The notes under the pieces were generated by a model that was not told the DNA's origin, did not search any database, and saw only the letters and a list, made by a program, of their open reading frames with translations. Shown piece after piece: positions 16,440-24,571 of a stretch of DNA of 64,000 nucleotides (its first letter is position 1; each line of letters starts with the position of its first letter). Both the position numbers and the translations under genes were made by a program. Location: contig NZ_JAGMUO010000034.1 in NCBI RefSeq assembly GCF_019049325.1, forward strand, positions 221,764 through 285,763, read 5' to 3'. This DNA is from Streptomyces sp. AC512_CC834 (GTDB taxonomy: Bacteria > Actinomycetota > Actinomycetes > Streptomycetales > Streptomycetaceae).

Positions 16440-17294
16440 TCACGGCAGTTGCGCCGCCCGCGCCTCCCGCCGATTGTCACGGAAATTGTTCACCCTGCGA
16501 GCCGTGGCGAACAGGGGAATCACCGCACCCATCACCAACTGCAACGCACACCCCGTCTGCAGCAGCAACTGCCCGCTCGGCGCCTCGAAGGCCCAGCCGG
16601 CCAGCAGCCCCATCGACAGGACGATCCACGCGAGCATCGCCACCGCCAGGCGCCCCCGCGGCTTCGGGTACTCGACCCGGCTCACCATCAGCCAGGCCGT
16701 GCCGGTGATGGCGAGCAGCGTGGCCACGAAGGGCAGCTCAAGGAGTACGACGGACACCACCGTCAGCGCCCCGAACGGCGACGGCATGCCCTGGAACGTG
16801 CCGTCCTTGACGGTGACGCAGGAGAACCGCGCAAGCCTTAGCACCACCGCCAGCAGCACCACGATCGCCCCCACCGCCGCCACCCGCTGGTAGGCGTCGT
16901 CCGCGACCATGCCGTAGACGAGGACGAAGTACGCCGGCGCAAGGCCGAAGCTGATCAGGTCGGAGAGGTTGTCCAGCTCCGCGCCCATGGGCGAGGACCG
17001 CAGCTTGCGCGCCACCAGGCCGTCGCACAGGTCGAAGATCGCCGCGCACAGCATCAGGATGACCGCGGTGGCCGCGCTGTGCCGGGCCATGCCCGACTCG
17101 TCGCTGCCCATGAGGTGCGGGATGAGGATGCCGGTGGTGGTGAAGTACACCGCCATGAAGCCGCAGGTGGCGTTGCCGAGCGTGAGCGTGTCCGCTATCG
17201 ACAGGCGCAGCGAGAGCGGCATCTCCTCCTCGTCGTCCAGGTCGTCGGCCTCCGGCACCCACCCGGCCTGGGTCTGTGGATCAACCACGGTCAA
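16440..17294 (-). CDS. pssA: CDP-diacylglycerol--serine O-phosphatidyltransferase
   Basis: Integral membrane enzyme (284 residues) that makes phosphatidylserine from CDP-diacylglycerol and serine. The CDP-alcohol phosphotransferase motif DGx2ARx8Gx3Dx3D is complete in DGLVARKLRSSPMGAELDN and the Asp four residues on (about 89-111). Several hydrophobic segments follow. The N-terminus is acidic and soluble (DDLDDEEE, about 17-24). The start overlaps the end of psd by 14 bp, so the two enzymes of phosphatidylethanolamine synthesis are translationally linked, psd first. No separate promoter is visible. Confidence 0.96.
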   Translation of the reverse strand: MTVVDPQTQAGWVPEADDLDDEEEMPLSLRLSIADTLTLGNATCGFMAVYFTTTGILIPHLMGSDESGMARHSAATAVILMLCAAIFDLCDGLVARKLRSSPMGAELDNLSDLISFGLAPAYFVLVYGMVADDAYQRVAAVGAIVVLLAVVLRLARFSCVTVKDGTFQGMPSPFGALTVVSVVLLELPFVATLLAITGTAWLMVSRVEYPKPRGRLAVAMLAWIVLSMGLLAGWAFEAPSGQLLLQTGCALQLVMGAVIPLFATARRVNNFRDNRREARAAQLP

Positions 17295-17937
17295 TTCGAG
17301 TCACCCCAGCCACCGTCTTCTGACCCACCTCGACCGCGACCTCCACACCCTCCGGCAGGTACAGGTCGACGCGCGAACCGAAGCGGATCAGGCCGACCCG
17401 CTCGCCCTGCTCGACCTTGGTGCCCTGCGGCACGTACGGGACGATGCGGCGGGCCACCGCGCCGGCGATCTGGATCATCTCGATGTCGCCCAGCTCGGTG
17501 TCGAAGTGCCACACGACGCGCTCGTTGTTCTCGCTCTCCTTGTTGAAAGCGGGAACGAAACCGCCCGGCACGTGCTCGACCGACGTCACCGTGCCCGCCA
17601 GCGGGGCGCGGTTGACGTGGACGTTGAGCGGGCTCATGAAGATCGCGACGCGGGTGCGGCCGTCCTTCCACGGCATGATGCTCTGCACCACACCGTCGGC
17701 GGGTGAGATGACCCTGCCCTGGGTGATCTCGCGCTCGGGGTCGCGGAAGAACCACAGCATCCCCGCCGCGAGCGCGGTGGCGGGGACGGCGACGGCCTTG
17801 GCGGCGCCGGAGCGGCGGGCACGGAGAAGGCTGACGGCTGCGGTGGCGACGGTCGGCAGAAGCCACGGCGATGCTCCGCGCGCGAGGCGTACGCCGGCGA
17901 GGCTGTCGCGAGGTGCAGAGGTTTGGCTGTGGGGCAT
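17281..17937 (-). CDS. psd: phosphatidylserine decarboxylase
   Basis: Pyruvoyl-dependent decarboxylase that converts phosphatidylserine to phosphatidylethanolamine; 218 residues, the short form of archaea and actinobacteria. One or two hydrophobic stretches near the N-terminus (WLLPTVATAAVSLL; AVAVPATALAAGMLWFF) anchor it. The core has ISPADGVV, MSPLNVHVNRAP (catalytic His) and the self-cleavage site RFGSRVDLYLP near the C-terminus, where Gly-Ser gives the pyruvoyl group. The ATG at 17935-17937 is chosen; the longer in-frame extension to 18084 runs into an intergenic hairpin region. It forms an operon with pssA. Confidence 0.95.
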   Translation of the reverse strand: MPHSQTSAPRDSLAGVRLARGASPWLLPTVATAAVSLLRARRSGAAKAVAVPATALAAGMLWFFRDPEREITQGRVISPADGVVQSIMPWKDGRTRVAIFMSPLNVHVNRAPLAGTVTSVEHVPGGFVPAFNKESENNERVVWHFDTELGDIEMIQIAGAVARRIVPYVPQGTKVEQGERVGLIRFGSRVDLYLPEGVEVAVEVGQKTVAGVTRIDRG

Positions 17938-18004
17938 GGATGACCTTCGTAGCGGATGATGCCGCGCTATGACGGGGGACGGCGGCTTTCCGGCGATCGT
18001 AGCG

Positions 18005-18036
18005 GCTTCCTGCCGCAACTGGGTAAGCCAGGAAGC
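18005..18036 (-). terminator. candidate hairpin between the ethylmalonyl-CoA operon and psd
   Basis: GCTTCCTG (18005-18012) / CAGGAAGC (18029-18036), 8-bp stem with a 16-nt loop, in the 170-bp gap after the acyl-CoA dehydrogenase stop and before psd on the same strand. It could end the upstream operon or lie in the psd leader; no clear promoter for psd is visible. Confidence 0.4.
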
Positions 18037-18107
18037 TGAGTCGGCGGCCGAACTCTGCCTACGGGGTGTGACCTTCTTCTCCACGAAAACACCCCGTATC
18101 CGGACAT

Positions 18108-19313
18108 CTAACCCTGGAATCGATACTCTTCGAGCAGTCGGCGGCCGATGATCATTTTCTGGATCTCGGCGGTGCCTTCGCCGATGAGCAGCATCGGCGC
18201 CTCGCGGTAGAGGCGCTCGATCTCGTACTCCTTGGAGAAGCCGTATCCGCCGTGGATCCGGAAGGCATCCTCGACGACCTCCTTGCAGTACTCGGAGGCG
18301 AGGTACTTGGCCATCCCCGCTTCCAGGTCGTTTCGTTCGCCCGAGTCCTTTTTGCGCGCAGCGTTCACCATCATCGCATGCGCCGCCTCCACCTTGGTAG
18401 CCATCTCCGCGAGCTTGAACTGAATGGCCTGGTGCTGGGCGATCTGCTTGCCGAAAGTGTGACGCTGCTGGGCGTACCGGACACCGAGTTCGAAGGCACG
18501 CTGAGCGACGCCGCAGCCACGGGCCGCCACGTTGACGCGGCCGACCTCGACACCGTCCATCATTTGGTAAAAACCTCGGCCGGTGGCGCCGCCGAGCACC
18601 CGATTGGCCGGAATGCGCAGGCCGTCCATGATCAGCTCGGTGGTGTCGACGCCCTTGTAACCCATCTTGTCGATCTTGCCGGGGATGGTCAGGCCCGGGC
18701 GGACCTCGCCGAAACCGGGCTCCTTCTCCACCAGGAAGGTCGTCATCGACTTGTGGGGAGCGGTCCCCTCGGGGTGACCCTCGTCACTCTTCACCAGAAC
18801 GGCCACCAGCGACGACGTACCGCCGTTCGTCAGCCACATCTTCTGGCCGTTCAGGACGTACTCCTCGCCGTCCTGAACCGCCTTCGAGGAGATCGCCGAG
18901 ACGTCGGAGCCCAACGCCGGCTCGGACATCGAGAAGGCGCCCCGGATGTCACCGGCGGCCATGCGGGGCAGGAAGTGGTCCTTCTGCTCCTGGGTGCCGT
19001 GCTGCTTGAGCATGTACGCCACGATGAAGTGCGTGTTGATGATGCCGGACACCGACATCCAGCCGCGGGCGATCTCCTCCACGCACAGGGCATACGTCAG
19101 GAGCGACTCGCCCAGGCCGCCGTACTCCTCGGGAATCATCAGGCCGAACAGGCCCAGTTCCTTCAGCCCGTCGACGATGTCCTGCGGGTACTCGTCCCGG
19201 TGCTCCAGCTCGGTGGCGACCGGGATGATCTCCTTGTCCACGAAGTCCCGGACGGTGGAGAGGATCTCCCGCTGGACGTCCGTGAGGCCGTGGGTCTGGG
19301 CCAGGCGGCTCAT
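18108..19313 (-). CDS. acyl-CoA dehydrogenase, probable methylsuccinyl-CoA dehydrogenase
   Basis: FAD-dependent acyl-CoA dehydrogenase of 401 residues. Family motifs: FSMSEPALGSDVSAI (about 130-144), MWLTNGGTSSLVAVLVK (flavin contact), RHTFGKQIAQHQAIQFKLAEMA and the C-terminal IHGGYGFSKEYEIERLYREAP with IGEGTAEIQKMII carrying the catalytic Glu region. It is last in the order ccr, mutase, lyase, hydratase, dehydrogenase, so the missing pathway step, methylsuccinyl-CoA to mesaconyl-CoA, is the best assignment. As I recall, the characterised proteobacterial enzyme is considerably longer, so this would be a compact version. The ATG abuts the hydratase stop with zero spacing. Confidence 0.88.
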   Translation of the reverse strand: MSRLAQTHGLTDVQREILSTVRDFVDKEIIPVATELEHRDEYPQDIVDGLKELGLFGLMIPEEYGGLGESLLTYALCVEEIARGWMSVSGIINTHFIVAYMLKQHGTQEQKDHFLPRMAAGDIRGAFSMSEPALGSDVSAISSKAVQDGEEYVLNGQKMWLTNGGTSSLVAVLVKSDEGHPEGTAPHKSMTTFLVEKEPGFGEVRPGLTIPGKIDKMGYKGVDTTELIMDGLRIPANRVLGGATGRGFYQMMDGVEVGRVNVAARGCGVAQRAFELGVRYAQQRHTFGKQIAQHQAIQFKLAEMATKVEAAHAMMVNAARKKDSGERNDLEAGMAKYLASEYCKEVVEDAFRIHGGYGFSKEYEIERLYREAPMLLIGEGTAEIQKMIIGRRLLEEYRFQG

Positions 19314-19883
19314 CTACTTCCCCTGTTCCTTCGGCTCGGAAGCGGAGGTGTCGCCCCGGAGGGGCGTCTCTTGAGGGTGGTGGTGGGAGACGGGAGGGCG
19401 GCCCGGCTGCTCGCCGCCGCGCTCCTTGATGTACGTCTCGGTCGGCACCATCACCTTGCGGCGGAAGACGCAGACCAGCGTGCCGTCCTGCTTGTAGCCC
19501 CTGGTCTCGACGTGCACGATCCCGCGGTCGTTCTTCGACTTCGACGGCCACTTGTCGAGCACGGTCGTCTGGCCGTAGAGCGTGTCGCCGTGGAAGGTCG
19601 GCGCCACGTGCCGCAGCGACTCGATCTCCAGGTTGGCGATGGCCTTGCCGGAGACGTCCGGCACCGACATGCCGAGCAGGAGCGAGTAGATGTAGTTGCC
19701 CACCACCACGTTCTTGCCGAAGTCCGTCGTCTGCTCGGCGTAGTTGGTGTCCATGTGGAGCGGATGGTGGTTCATGGTGAGCAGACAGAACAGGTGGTCG
19801 TCGTACTCCGTGACCGTCTTCCCGGGCCAGTGCTTGTACGTCGCCCCGACCTCGAACTCCTCGTAGGTGCGTCCGAACTGCAT
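19314..19883 (-). CDS. MaoC-family hydratase, probable mesaconyl-CoA hydratase
   Basis: Hot-dog-fold R-type hydratase, 189 residues, expected to interconvert mesaconyl-CoA and beta-methylmalyl-CoA. The core shows FEVGATYKHWPGKTVTEYDDHLF (with the catalytic Asp/His region NHHPLHMDTNYA at about 43-54) and GNYIYSLLLGMSVPDVSGKAIANL. The last 35 residues are Pro/Ser/Glu-rich and probably disordered. The ATG at 19883 lies 5 bp after the lyase stop; a longer in-frame ORF upstream overlaps the lyase and is rejected. It is fourth in the five-gene operon. Confidence 0.88.
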   Translation of the reverse strand: MQFGRTYEEFEVGATYKHWPGKTVTEYDDHLFCLLTMNHHPLHMDTNYAEQTTDFGKNVVVGNYIYSLLLGMSVPDVSGKAIANLEIESLRHVAPTFHGDTLYGQTTVLDKWPSKSKNDRGIVHVETRGYKQDGTLVCVFRRKVMVPTETYIKERGGEQPGRPPVSHHHPQETPLRGDTSASEPKEQGK

Positions 19884-19888
19884 CGCCC

Positions 19889-20851
19889 TCAGCCCTCCGG
19901 GATCTCGAACTTCGACGTGCGCCGCATGCCGGCCGCGCGCCCCTTGCCGGAGACCACCAGGGCCATCTTGCGGCTGGCCTCGTCGATCATCTCGTCGCCG
20001 AGCATCGCGGAGCCCTTCTTGCCGCCCGCCTCGGACGTGCAGTAGTCGTACGCGTCCAGGATCAGCTCGGCGTGGTCGTAGTCCTCCTGGGAGGGCGAGA
20101 AGATCTCGTTGGACGCCTCGACCTGGCCGGGGTGCAGCACCCACTTGCCGTCGAAGCCGAGGGCCGCGGCACGCTGCGCGACCTCGCGGTAGCCGTCCAC
20201 GTTGCGGATCTGCAGGTAGGGGCCGTCGATCGCCTGGAGGTCGTTCGCACGGGCGGCCATCAGGATCTTCATCAGGATGTAGTGGTAGGCGTCCGCCGGG
20301 TAGCCGGGCGGCTGCTCGCCCACGACGAGGGACTTCATGTTGATGGACGCCATGAAGTCGGCCGGGCCGAAGATGATGGTCTCGACCCGCGGGCTCGCCT
20401 GCGCGATCTCGTTGACGTTGTTCAGGCCCTGCGCGTTCTCGATCTGCGCCTCGATGCCGATCCGGCCGACCTCGAAGCCCATCGTCTTCTCGATCTGGGT
20501 GAGCAGCAGGTCCAGGGCGACGACCTGCTGAGCGTCCTGGACCTTCGGCAGCATGATGCAGTCCAGGTTCGGTCCCGCGCCCTCCACCACCGTCACGACG
20601 TCACGGTACGTCCACTCGGTCGTCCAGTCGTTGACGCGCACGACGCGGGTCTTGCCGGTCCAGTCGCCCTCGTTGAGGAACTTGACGATCGTGTGCCGCG
20701 CCTCGGGCTTCGCGAGCGGCGCGCAGGCGTCCTCCAGGTCGAGGAAGACCTGGTCCGCCGGCAGTCCCTGGGCCTTCTCCAGGAAGCGGGGGTTCGAGCC
20801 CGGTACGGCCAGGCAGGAACGCCGGGGGCGCAGGCGGTTGACGGTCGTCAT
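19889..20851 (-). CDS. mcl: CitE/HpcH-family lyase, probable L-malyl-CoA/beta-methylmalyl-CoA lyase
   Basis: TIM-barrel Mg-dependent C-C lyase of 320 residues, predicted to split beta-methylmalyl-CoA into propionyl-CoA and glyoxylate. Motifs: CLAVPGSNPRFLEKA near the N-terminus, metal and substrate sites FLDLEDACAPLAK (about 38-50), IGIEAQIENAQGL (about 132-144, catalytic Glu) and IIFGPADFMASI (about 158-169), and GKWVLHPGQVEASNEIF (CoA contact). The start codon overlaps the mutase stop as ATGA. It is third in the operon. CitE-like proteins have other roles, but the neighbours make this assignment strong. Confidence 0.92.
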   Translation of the reverse strand: MTTVNRLRPRRSCLAVPGSNPRFLEKAQGLPADQVFLDLEDACAPLAKPEARHTIVKFLNEGDWTGKTRVVRVNDWTTEWTYRDVVTVVEGAGPNLDCIMLPKVQDAQQVVALDLLLTQIEKTMGFEVGRIGIEAQIENAQGLNNVNEIAQASPRVETIIFGPADFMASINMKSLVVGEQPPGYPADAYHYILMKILMAARANDLQAIDGPYLQIRNVDGYREVAQRAAALGFDGKWVLHPGQVEASNEIFSPSQEDYDHAELILDAYDYCTSEAGGKKGSAMLGDEMIDEASRKMALVVSGKGRAAGMRRTSKFEIPEG

Positions 20852-22875
20852 GCGGGGACCTCCAGGGGGTCGAGCTTGTTCGCGTTCCGGATCTCGTCGA
20901 CGATCCGGCCGATGATGCCGGTGATGTCGAAGTCCTTCGGGGTGAAGACCGCGGCCACTCCCGCGGCCCGCAGTTCCTCGGCGTCACCGTTCGGGATGAT
21001 GCCACCGGCGATCACCGGAATGTCTGTGGCACCGGCCACACGGAGCCGTTCGAGCACGTCCGGCACCAGTTGGGCGTGCGAGCCGGACAGGATGGACAGG
21101 CCCACCGCGTGCACGTCCTCCGCCAGGGCGGCGTCCACGATCTGCTCCGGGGTGAGCCGGATGCCCTGGTAGACCACCTCGAACCCGGCGTCGCGGGCCC
21201 GCACGGCGATCTGCTCGGCGCCGTTGGAGTGGCCGTCCAGGCCGGGCTTGCCGACCAGGAAGCGCAGCTTGCCGACGCCCAGCTCCTTGGCCGTGAGGCC
21301 CACCTTGCGACGTACGTCGGACAGGGCGGACCCCTCCTGCGCGGTGACCGCGACCGGCGCCGAGGACACGCCGGTCGGCGCCCGGAACTCGCCGAACACC
21401 TCGCGCAGCGCCCCGGCCCACTCGCCGGTCGTGACACCGGCGCGGGCGCACTCCAGGGTGGCCTCCATGAGGTTGGCGGTGCCCTTGGCGGCCTCCTTGA
21501 GCTTCTCCAGCGACTTGCAGGGGCGCGGGTGGTTGAAGGGCGGCTGGTAACGGGTGTCGCGCCAGTTCTCGAGCGAGGCGATGACACGGGCCTCCACGGC
21601 CGGGTCGACCGTCTGGATCGCGGTGTCCAGGTCGGCGGTCAGCGGGTTGGGCTCGGTGCCCTCGAAGGCGTTGACACCGATGATCTTCTCCTCGCCGGAC
21701 TCGATCCGGGCCCGGCGCTCGGCGTGCGAGGCGACCAGGTGCGACTTGAGGTACCCGGACTCGACGGCCGCCATCGCGCCGCCCATGTCCTGGATGCGCT
21801 CGATCTCGGCGAGCGACTCCTCGACCAGCTCCGTCACCTTCGCCTCGACGACCTTCGAGCCCTCGAAGAGGTCGCCGTACTCCAGCAGGTCGCTCTCGTA
21901 GGCCAGCACCTGCTGGATGCGCAGCGACCACTGCTGGTCCCAGGGGCGGGGCAGCCCCAGCGCCTCGTTCCAGGCCGGCAACTGCACGGCACGCGCGCGT
22001 GCGTCCTTCGAGAGGGTCACGGCCAGCATCTCGAGCACGATCCGCTGGACGTTGTTCTCCGGCTGCGCCTCGGTCAGGCCGAGGGAGTTGACCTGGACGC
22101 CGTAGCGGAAGCGGCGGTGCTTGGGATCCTCGATGCCGTAGCGCTCGCGGGTGACGCGGTCCCAGATGCGGCCGAAGGCGCGCATCTTGCACATCTCCTC
22201 GACGAAGCGGACACCCGCGTTCACGAAGAAGGAGATGCGGCCCACCACGTCGCCCATGCGCTCCTGCGGCACCTGGCCGCTGTCGCGCACCGCGTCGAGG
22301 ACGGCGATCGCGGTGGACATCGCGTAGGCGATCTCCTGCACCGGCGTGGCGCCCGCCTCCTGCAGGTGGTAGCTGCAGATGTTGATCGGATTCCACTTCG
22401 GGAGGTGCGAGACCGTGTACGCGATCATGTCGGTCGTCAGGCGCAGCGACGGACCCGGCGGGAAGACGTGCGTCCCCCGGGACAGGTACTCCTTGACGAT
22501 GTCGTTCTGCGTCGTGCCCTGGAGCCGGGTGATGTCCGCGCCCTGCTCCTCGGCGACGACCTGGTAGAGCGCCAGCAGCCACATGGCCGTGGCGTTGATG
22601 GTCATCGAGGTGTTCATCTGCTCCAGCGGGATGTCCTGGAACAGCCGGCGCATGTCACCGACGTGTGCGACGGGCACGCCGACCCGGCCCACCTCGCCGC
22701 GGGCGAGGATGTGGTCGGAGTCGTAGCCGGTCTGGGTCGGCAGGTCGAAGGCGACCGACAGACCCGTCTGGCCCTTGTCGAGGTTGCGCCGGTACAGCTC
22801 GTTGGACGCCTCGGCCGTGGAGTGACCGGCGTAGGTCCGCATCAACCACGGCCGGTCCTTGTGACGATCGGTCAT
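20848..22875 (-). CDS. meaA: (2R)-ethylmalonyl-CoA mutase (MeaA/Ecm)
   Basis: Adenosylcobalamin-dependent mutase of 675 residues that converts ethylmalonyl-CoA to methylsuccinyl-CoA. The N-terminal barrel contains RTYAGHSTAEASNELYRRNL and the substrate loop FDLPTQTGYDSD (about 44-55). The C-terminal B12 domain has the base-off motif LDGHSNG, i.e. DxHxxG, near residue 545 and IIPNGDAEEL near 640. The single-polypeptide arrangement and the ccr neighbour separate it from methylmalonyl-CoA mutase, whose large subunit has a partner gene. The ATG at 22875 is 10 bp after ccr; the much longer ORF extending upstream is a shadow of ccr. Confidence 0.95.
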   Translation of the reverse strand: MTDRHKDRPWLMRTYAGHSTAEASNELYRRNLDKGQTGLSVAFDLPTQTGYDSDHILARGEVGRVGVPVAHVGDMRRLFQDIPLEQMNTSMTINATAMWLLALYQVVAEEQGADITRLQGTTQNDIVKEYLSRGTHVFPPGPSLRLTTDMIAYTVSHLPKWNPINICSYHLQEAGATPVQEIAYAMSTAIAVLDAVRDSGQVPQERMGDVVGRISFFVNAGVRFVEEMCKMRAFGRIWDRVTRERYGIEDPKHRRFRYGVQVNSLGLTEAQPENNVQRIVLEMLAVTLSKDARARAVQLPAWNEALGLPRPWDQQWSLRIQQVLAYESDLLEYGDLFEGSKVVEAKVTELVEESLAEIERIQDMGGAMAAVESGYLKSHLVASHAERRARIESGEEKIIGVNAFEGTEPNPLTADLDTAIQTVDPAVEARVIASLENWRDTRYQPPFNHPRPCKSLEKLKEAAKGTANLMEATLECARAGVTTGEWAGALREVFGEFRAPTGVSSAPVAVTAQEGSALSDVRRKVGLTAKELGVGKLRFLVGKPGLDGHSNGAEQIAVRARDAGFEVVYQGIRLTPEQIVDAALAEDVHAVGLSILSGSHAQLVPDVLERLRVAGATDIPVIAGGIIPNGDAEELRAAGVAAVFTPKDFDITGIIGRIVDEIRNANKLDPLEVPA

Positions 22876-22885
22876 GCGGCGCTCC

Positions 22886-24229
22886 TCAGATGTTCCGGAA
22901 GCGGTTGATGGCGTCGACGTGCCGGGCGCGCATCTCCTCGTCGCGCACACCCAGGCCCTCCTCGGGCGCCAGGCACAGCACGCCGACCTTGCCCTGGTGG
23001 AGGTTGCGGTGGACGTCGTACGCCGCCTGGCCGGTCTCCTCCAGCGAGTAGACCCGCGAGAGCGTCGGGTGGATCTTCCCCTTGGCGATGAGCCGGTTGG
23101 CCTCCCAGGCCTCGCGGTAGTTGGCGAAGTGGGAGCCGATGATGCGCTTGAGGGACATCCACAGGTAGCGGTTGTCGTACTCGTGCATGTAGCCCGAGGT
23201 CGAGGCGCAGGTGGTGATGGTGCCGCCCTTGCGGGTGACGAAGACGGAGGCGCCGAAGGTCTCGCGGCCGGGGTGCTCGAAGACGATGTCGATGTCCTCG
23301 CCGCCGGTGAACTCGCGGATGCGCTTGCCGAAGCGCTTCCACTCCTTCGGGTCCTGGGTGTGCTCGTCCTTCCAGAACCGGTACCCCTCGGCGTTGCGGT
23401 CGATGATCGCCTCGGCGCCCATCGCCCGGCAGATGTCCGCCTTCTGCTCGCTGGAGACGACGCAGATCGGGTTGGCGCCGCCGGCGAGGGCGAACTGGGT
23501 GGCGTACGAGCCGAGTCCGCCGCTCGCACCCCAGATGAGCACGTTGTCGCCCTGCTTCATGTCGGCGCCGTTGCGGGAGACCAGTTGGCGGTACGCGGTG
23601 GAGTTGACCAGCCCCGGGGCGGCGGCCTCCTCCCAGCTCAGGTGGCGGGGCTTCGGCATGAGCTGGTTGGACTTGACCAGCGCGATCTCGGCGAGGCCGC
23701 CGAAGTTTGTCTCGAAGCCCCAGATGCGCTGCTCGGGGTCGAGCATCGTGTCGTTGTGGCCGTCGGACGACTCCAGCTCGACGGAGAGGCAGTGCGCGAC
23801 GACCTCGTCGCCGGGCTGCCAGGCGTTGACGCCCGGGCCGGTGCGCAGGACGACGCCGGCCAGGTCGGAGCCGATGACGTGGTACGGCAGGTCGTGGCGC
23901 CTGGTCAGCTCACTGACCCGGCCGTAGCGCTCCAGGAACCCGAAGGTGGGCATCGGCTCGAAGATCGAGGTCCACACCGAGTTGTAATTGACCGAGGAGG
24001 CCATGACGGCCACCAGGGCCTCGCCGGGGCCCAGCTCGGGCACCGGCACCTCGTCCAGGTGGATCGACTTGCGGGGGTCCTTGTCGCGGGTTTCGAGGCC
24101 CGCGAACATCTCCGTCTCGTCCTTGTGCACGGTGATCGCGCGGTACGACTCGGGGAGCGGCAGAGCGGCGATGTCGGCCGGCGTGGATGCGGGCGACTGG
24201 ATCGCGTCCAGGATGTCCTTCACGGTCAC
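22886..24229 (-). CDS. ccr: crotonyl-CoA carboxylase/reductase
   Basis: NADPH-dependent medium-chain dehydrogenase/reductase that reduces crotonyl-CoA while fixing CO2 to give ethylmalonyl-CoA; 447 residues, the length of known Streptomyces Ccr. Residues matching the reported CO2-binding set are present: N81 (SSVNYN), F172-E173 (WGFETN) and a His in IGSHFANYREAW. The NADPH loop is IWGASGGLGSYATQFALAGG. The product feeds acetyl-CoA assimilation and also supplies ethylmalonyl-CoA extender units for polyketides. The GTG at 24229 has GGAGG 6 nt upstream. It is first in the operon; the promoter and a palindromic operator candidate are at 24375-24416. Confidence 0.97.
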   Translation of the reverse strand: MTVKDILDAIQSPASTPADIAALPLPESYRAITVHKDETEMFAGLETRDKDPRKSIHLDEVPVPELGPGEALVAVMASSVNYNSVWTSIFEPMPTFGFLERYGRVSELTRRHDLPYHVIGSDLAGVVLRTGPGVNAWQPGDEVVAHCLSVELESSDGHNDTMLDPEQRIWGFETNFGGLAEIALVKSNQLMPKPRHLSWEEAAAPGLVNSTAYRQLVSRNGADMKQGDNVLIWGASGGLGSYATQFALAGGANPICVVSSEQKADICRAMGAEAIIDRNAEGYRFWKDEHTQDPKEWKRFGKRIREFTGGEDIDIVFEHPGRETFGASVFVTRKGGTITTCASTSGYMHEYDNRYLWMSLKRIIGSHFANYREAWEANRLIAKGKIHPTLSRVYSLEETGQAAYDVHRNLHQGKVGVLCLAPEEGLGVRDEEMRARHVDAINRFRNI

Positions 24230-24374
24230 GGTGTTGCCTCCGGCGGTGAGCGCCCTGAGGGAGGGGCGCCGATGGGTACGTCGGTGCTGCAGAGGGTCGG
24301 TGTTGGTGAAAGTGCCTGTGACGCAGGCGTTCGGGCGCGCAGGGGATGAGTGCGGGGACAGCCCGGACACCTTC

Positions 24375-24403
24375 AACGTATGACACCGCGTGTCACCTCG
24401 CAA
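24375..24403 (-). promoter_or_regulatory. ccr operon promoter
   Basis: On the minus strand TTGCGA (24403-24398), exactly 17 nt, TACGTT (24380-24375). Both hexamers fit the housekeeping sigma pattern. The predicted start is about 139 nt before the ccr GTG. The spacer is almost completely filled by a palindrome. Confidence 0.65.
24381..24395. promoter_or_regulatory. operator candidate TGACAC-N3-GTGTCA
   Basis: 6-bp perfect arms around CGC, lying inside the 17-nt spacer of the ccr promoter, so a bound dimer would block RNA polymerase. The TetR gene is the immediate upstream neighbour and the natural candidate ligand. Confidence 0.55.
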
Positions 24404-24416
24404 GGCACTGAGTGCC
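24404..24416. promoter_or_regulatory. second palindrome GGCACT-G-AGTGCC
   Basis: Perfect 6-bp arms, touching the upstream edge of the ccr -35 box. Different sequence from the spacer palindrome, so probably a site for another protein or an activator position. Confidence 0.4.
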
Positions 24417-24521
24417 AGAACCTGTACTCAGATGAAATCTTTACGCAACAGATGAGCGATGATCGATCGAATCGTCTCTCGCCGGAGTGGGAACAAACGT
24501 GAAAAAGGGGCGCCGGCATGC

Positions 24522-24548
24522 AAAAACGGCCACCCGGTGGGTGGCCGT
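24522..24548 (-). terminator. intrinsic terminator of the TetR gene
   Basis: Perfect 10-bp stem ACGGCCACCC (24526-24535) / GGGTGGCCGT (24539-24548) with a 3-nt loop, followed on the minus strand by TTTTT (24526-24522). It starts 23 nt past the TetR stop. This is one of the few hairpins in the window with a classical U tract. Confidence 0.85.
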
Positions 24549-24571
24549 CGTCACAGCGGAGCGGGAGCGGC

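Larger units (their letters stand above)
24230..24571 (-). other. 342-bp leader and promoter region of ccr
   Basis: There is no gene here. Reading on the minus strand it holds, in order, the terminator of the TetR gene, AT-richer sequence with a GATCGATC palindrome, two inverted repeats, the ccr promoter, and about 139 nt of transcribed leader ending in GGAGG before the ccr GTG. The long leader shows no riboswitch class I recognise. Confidence 0.6.

Noticed and set aside
22876..23529. N-terminal extension of the mutase reading frame
   Set aside because: The extension overlaps ccr and consists of Ser/Pro/Arg-rich shadow; the conserved mutase start is at 22875.
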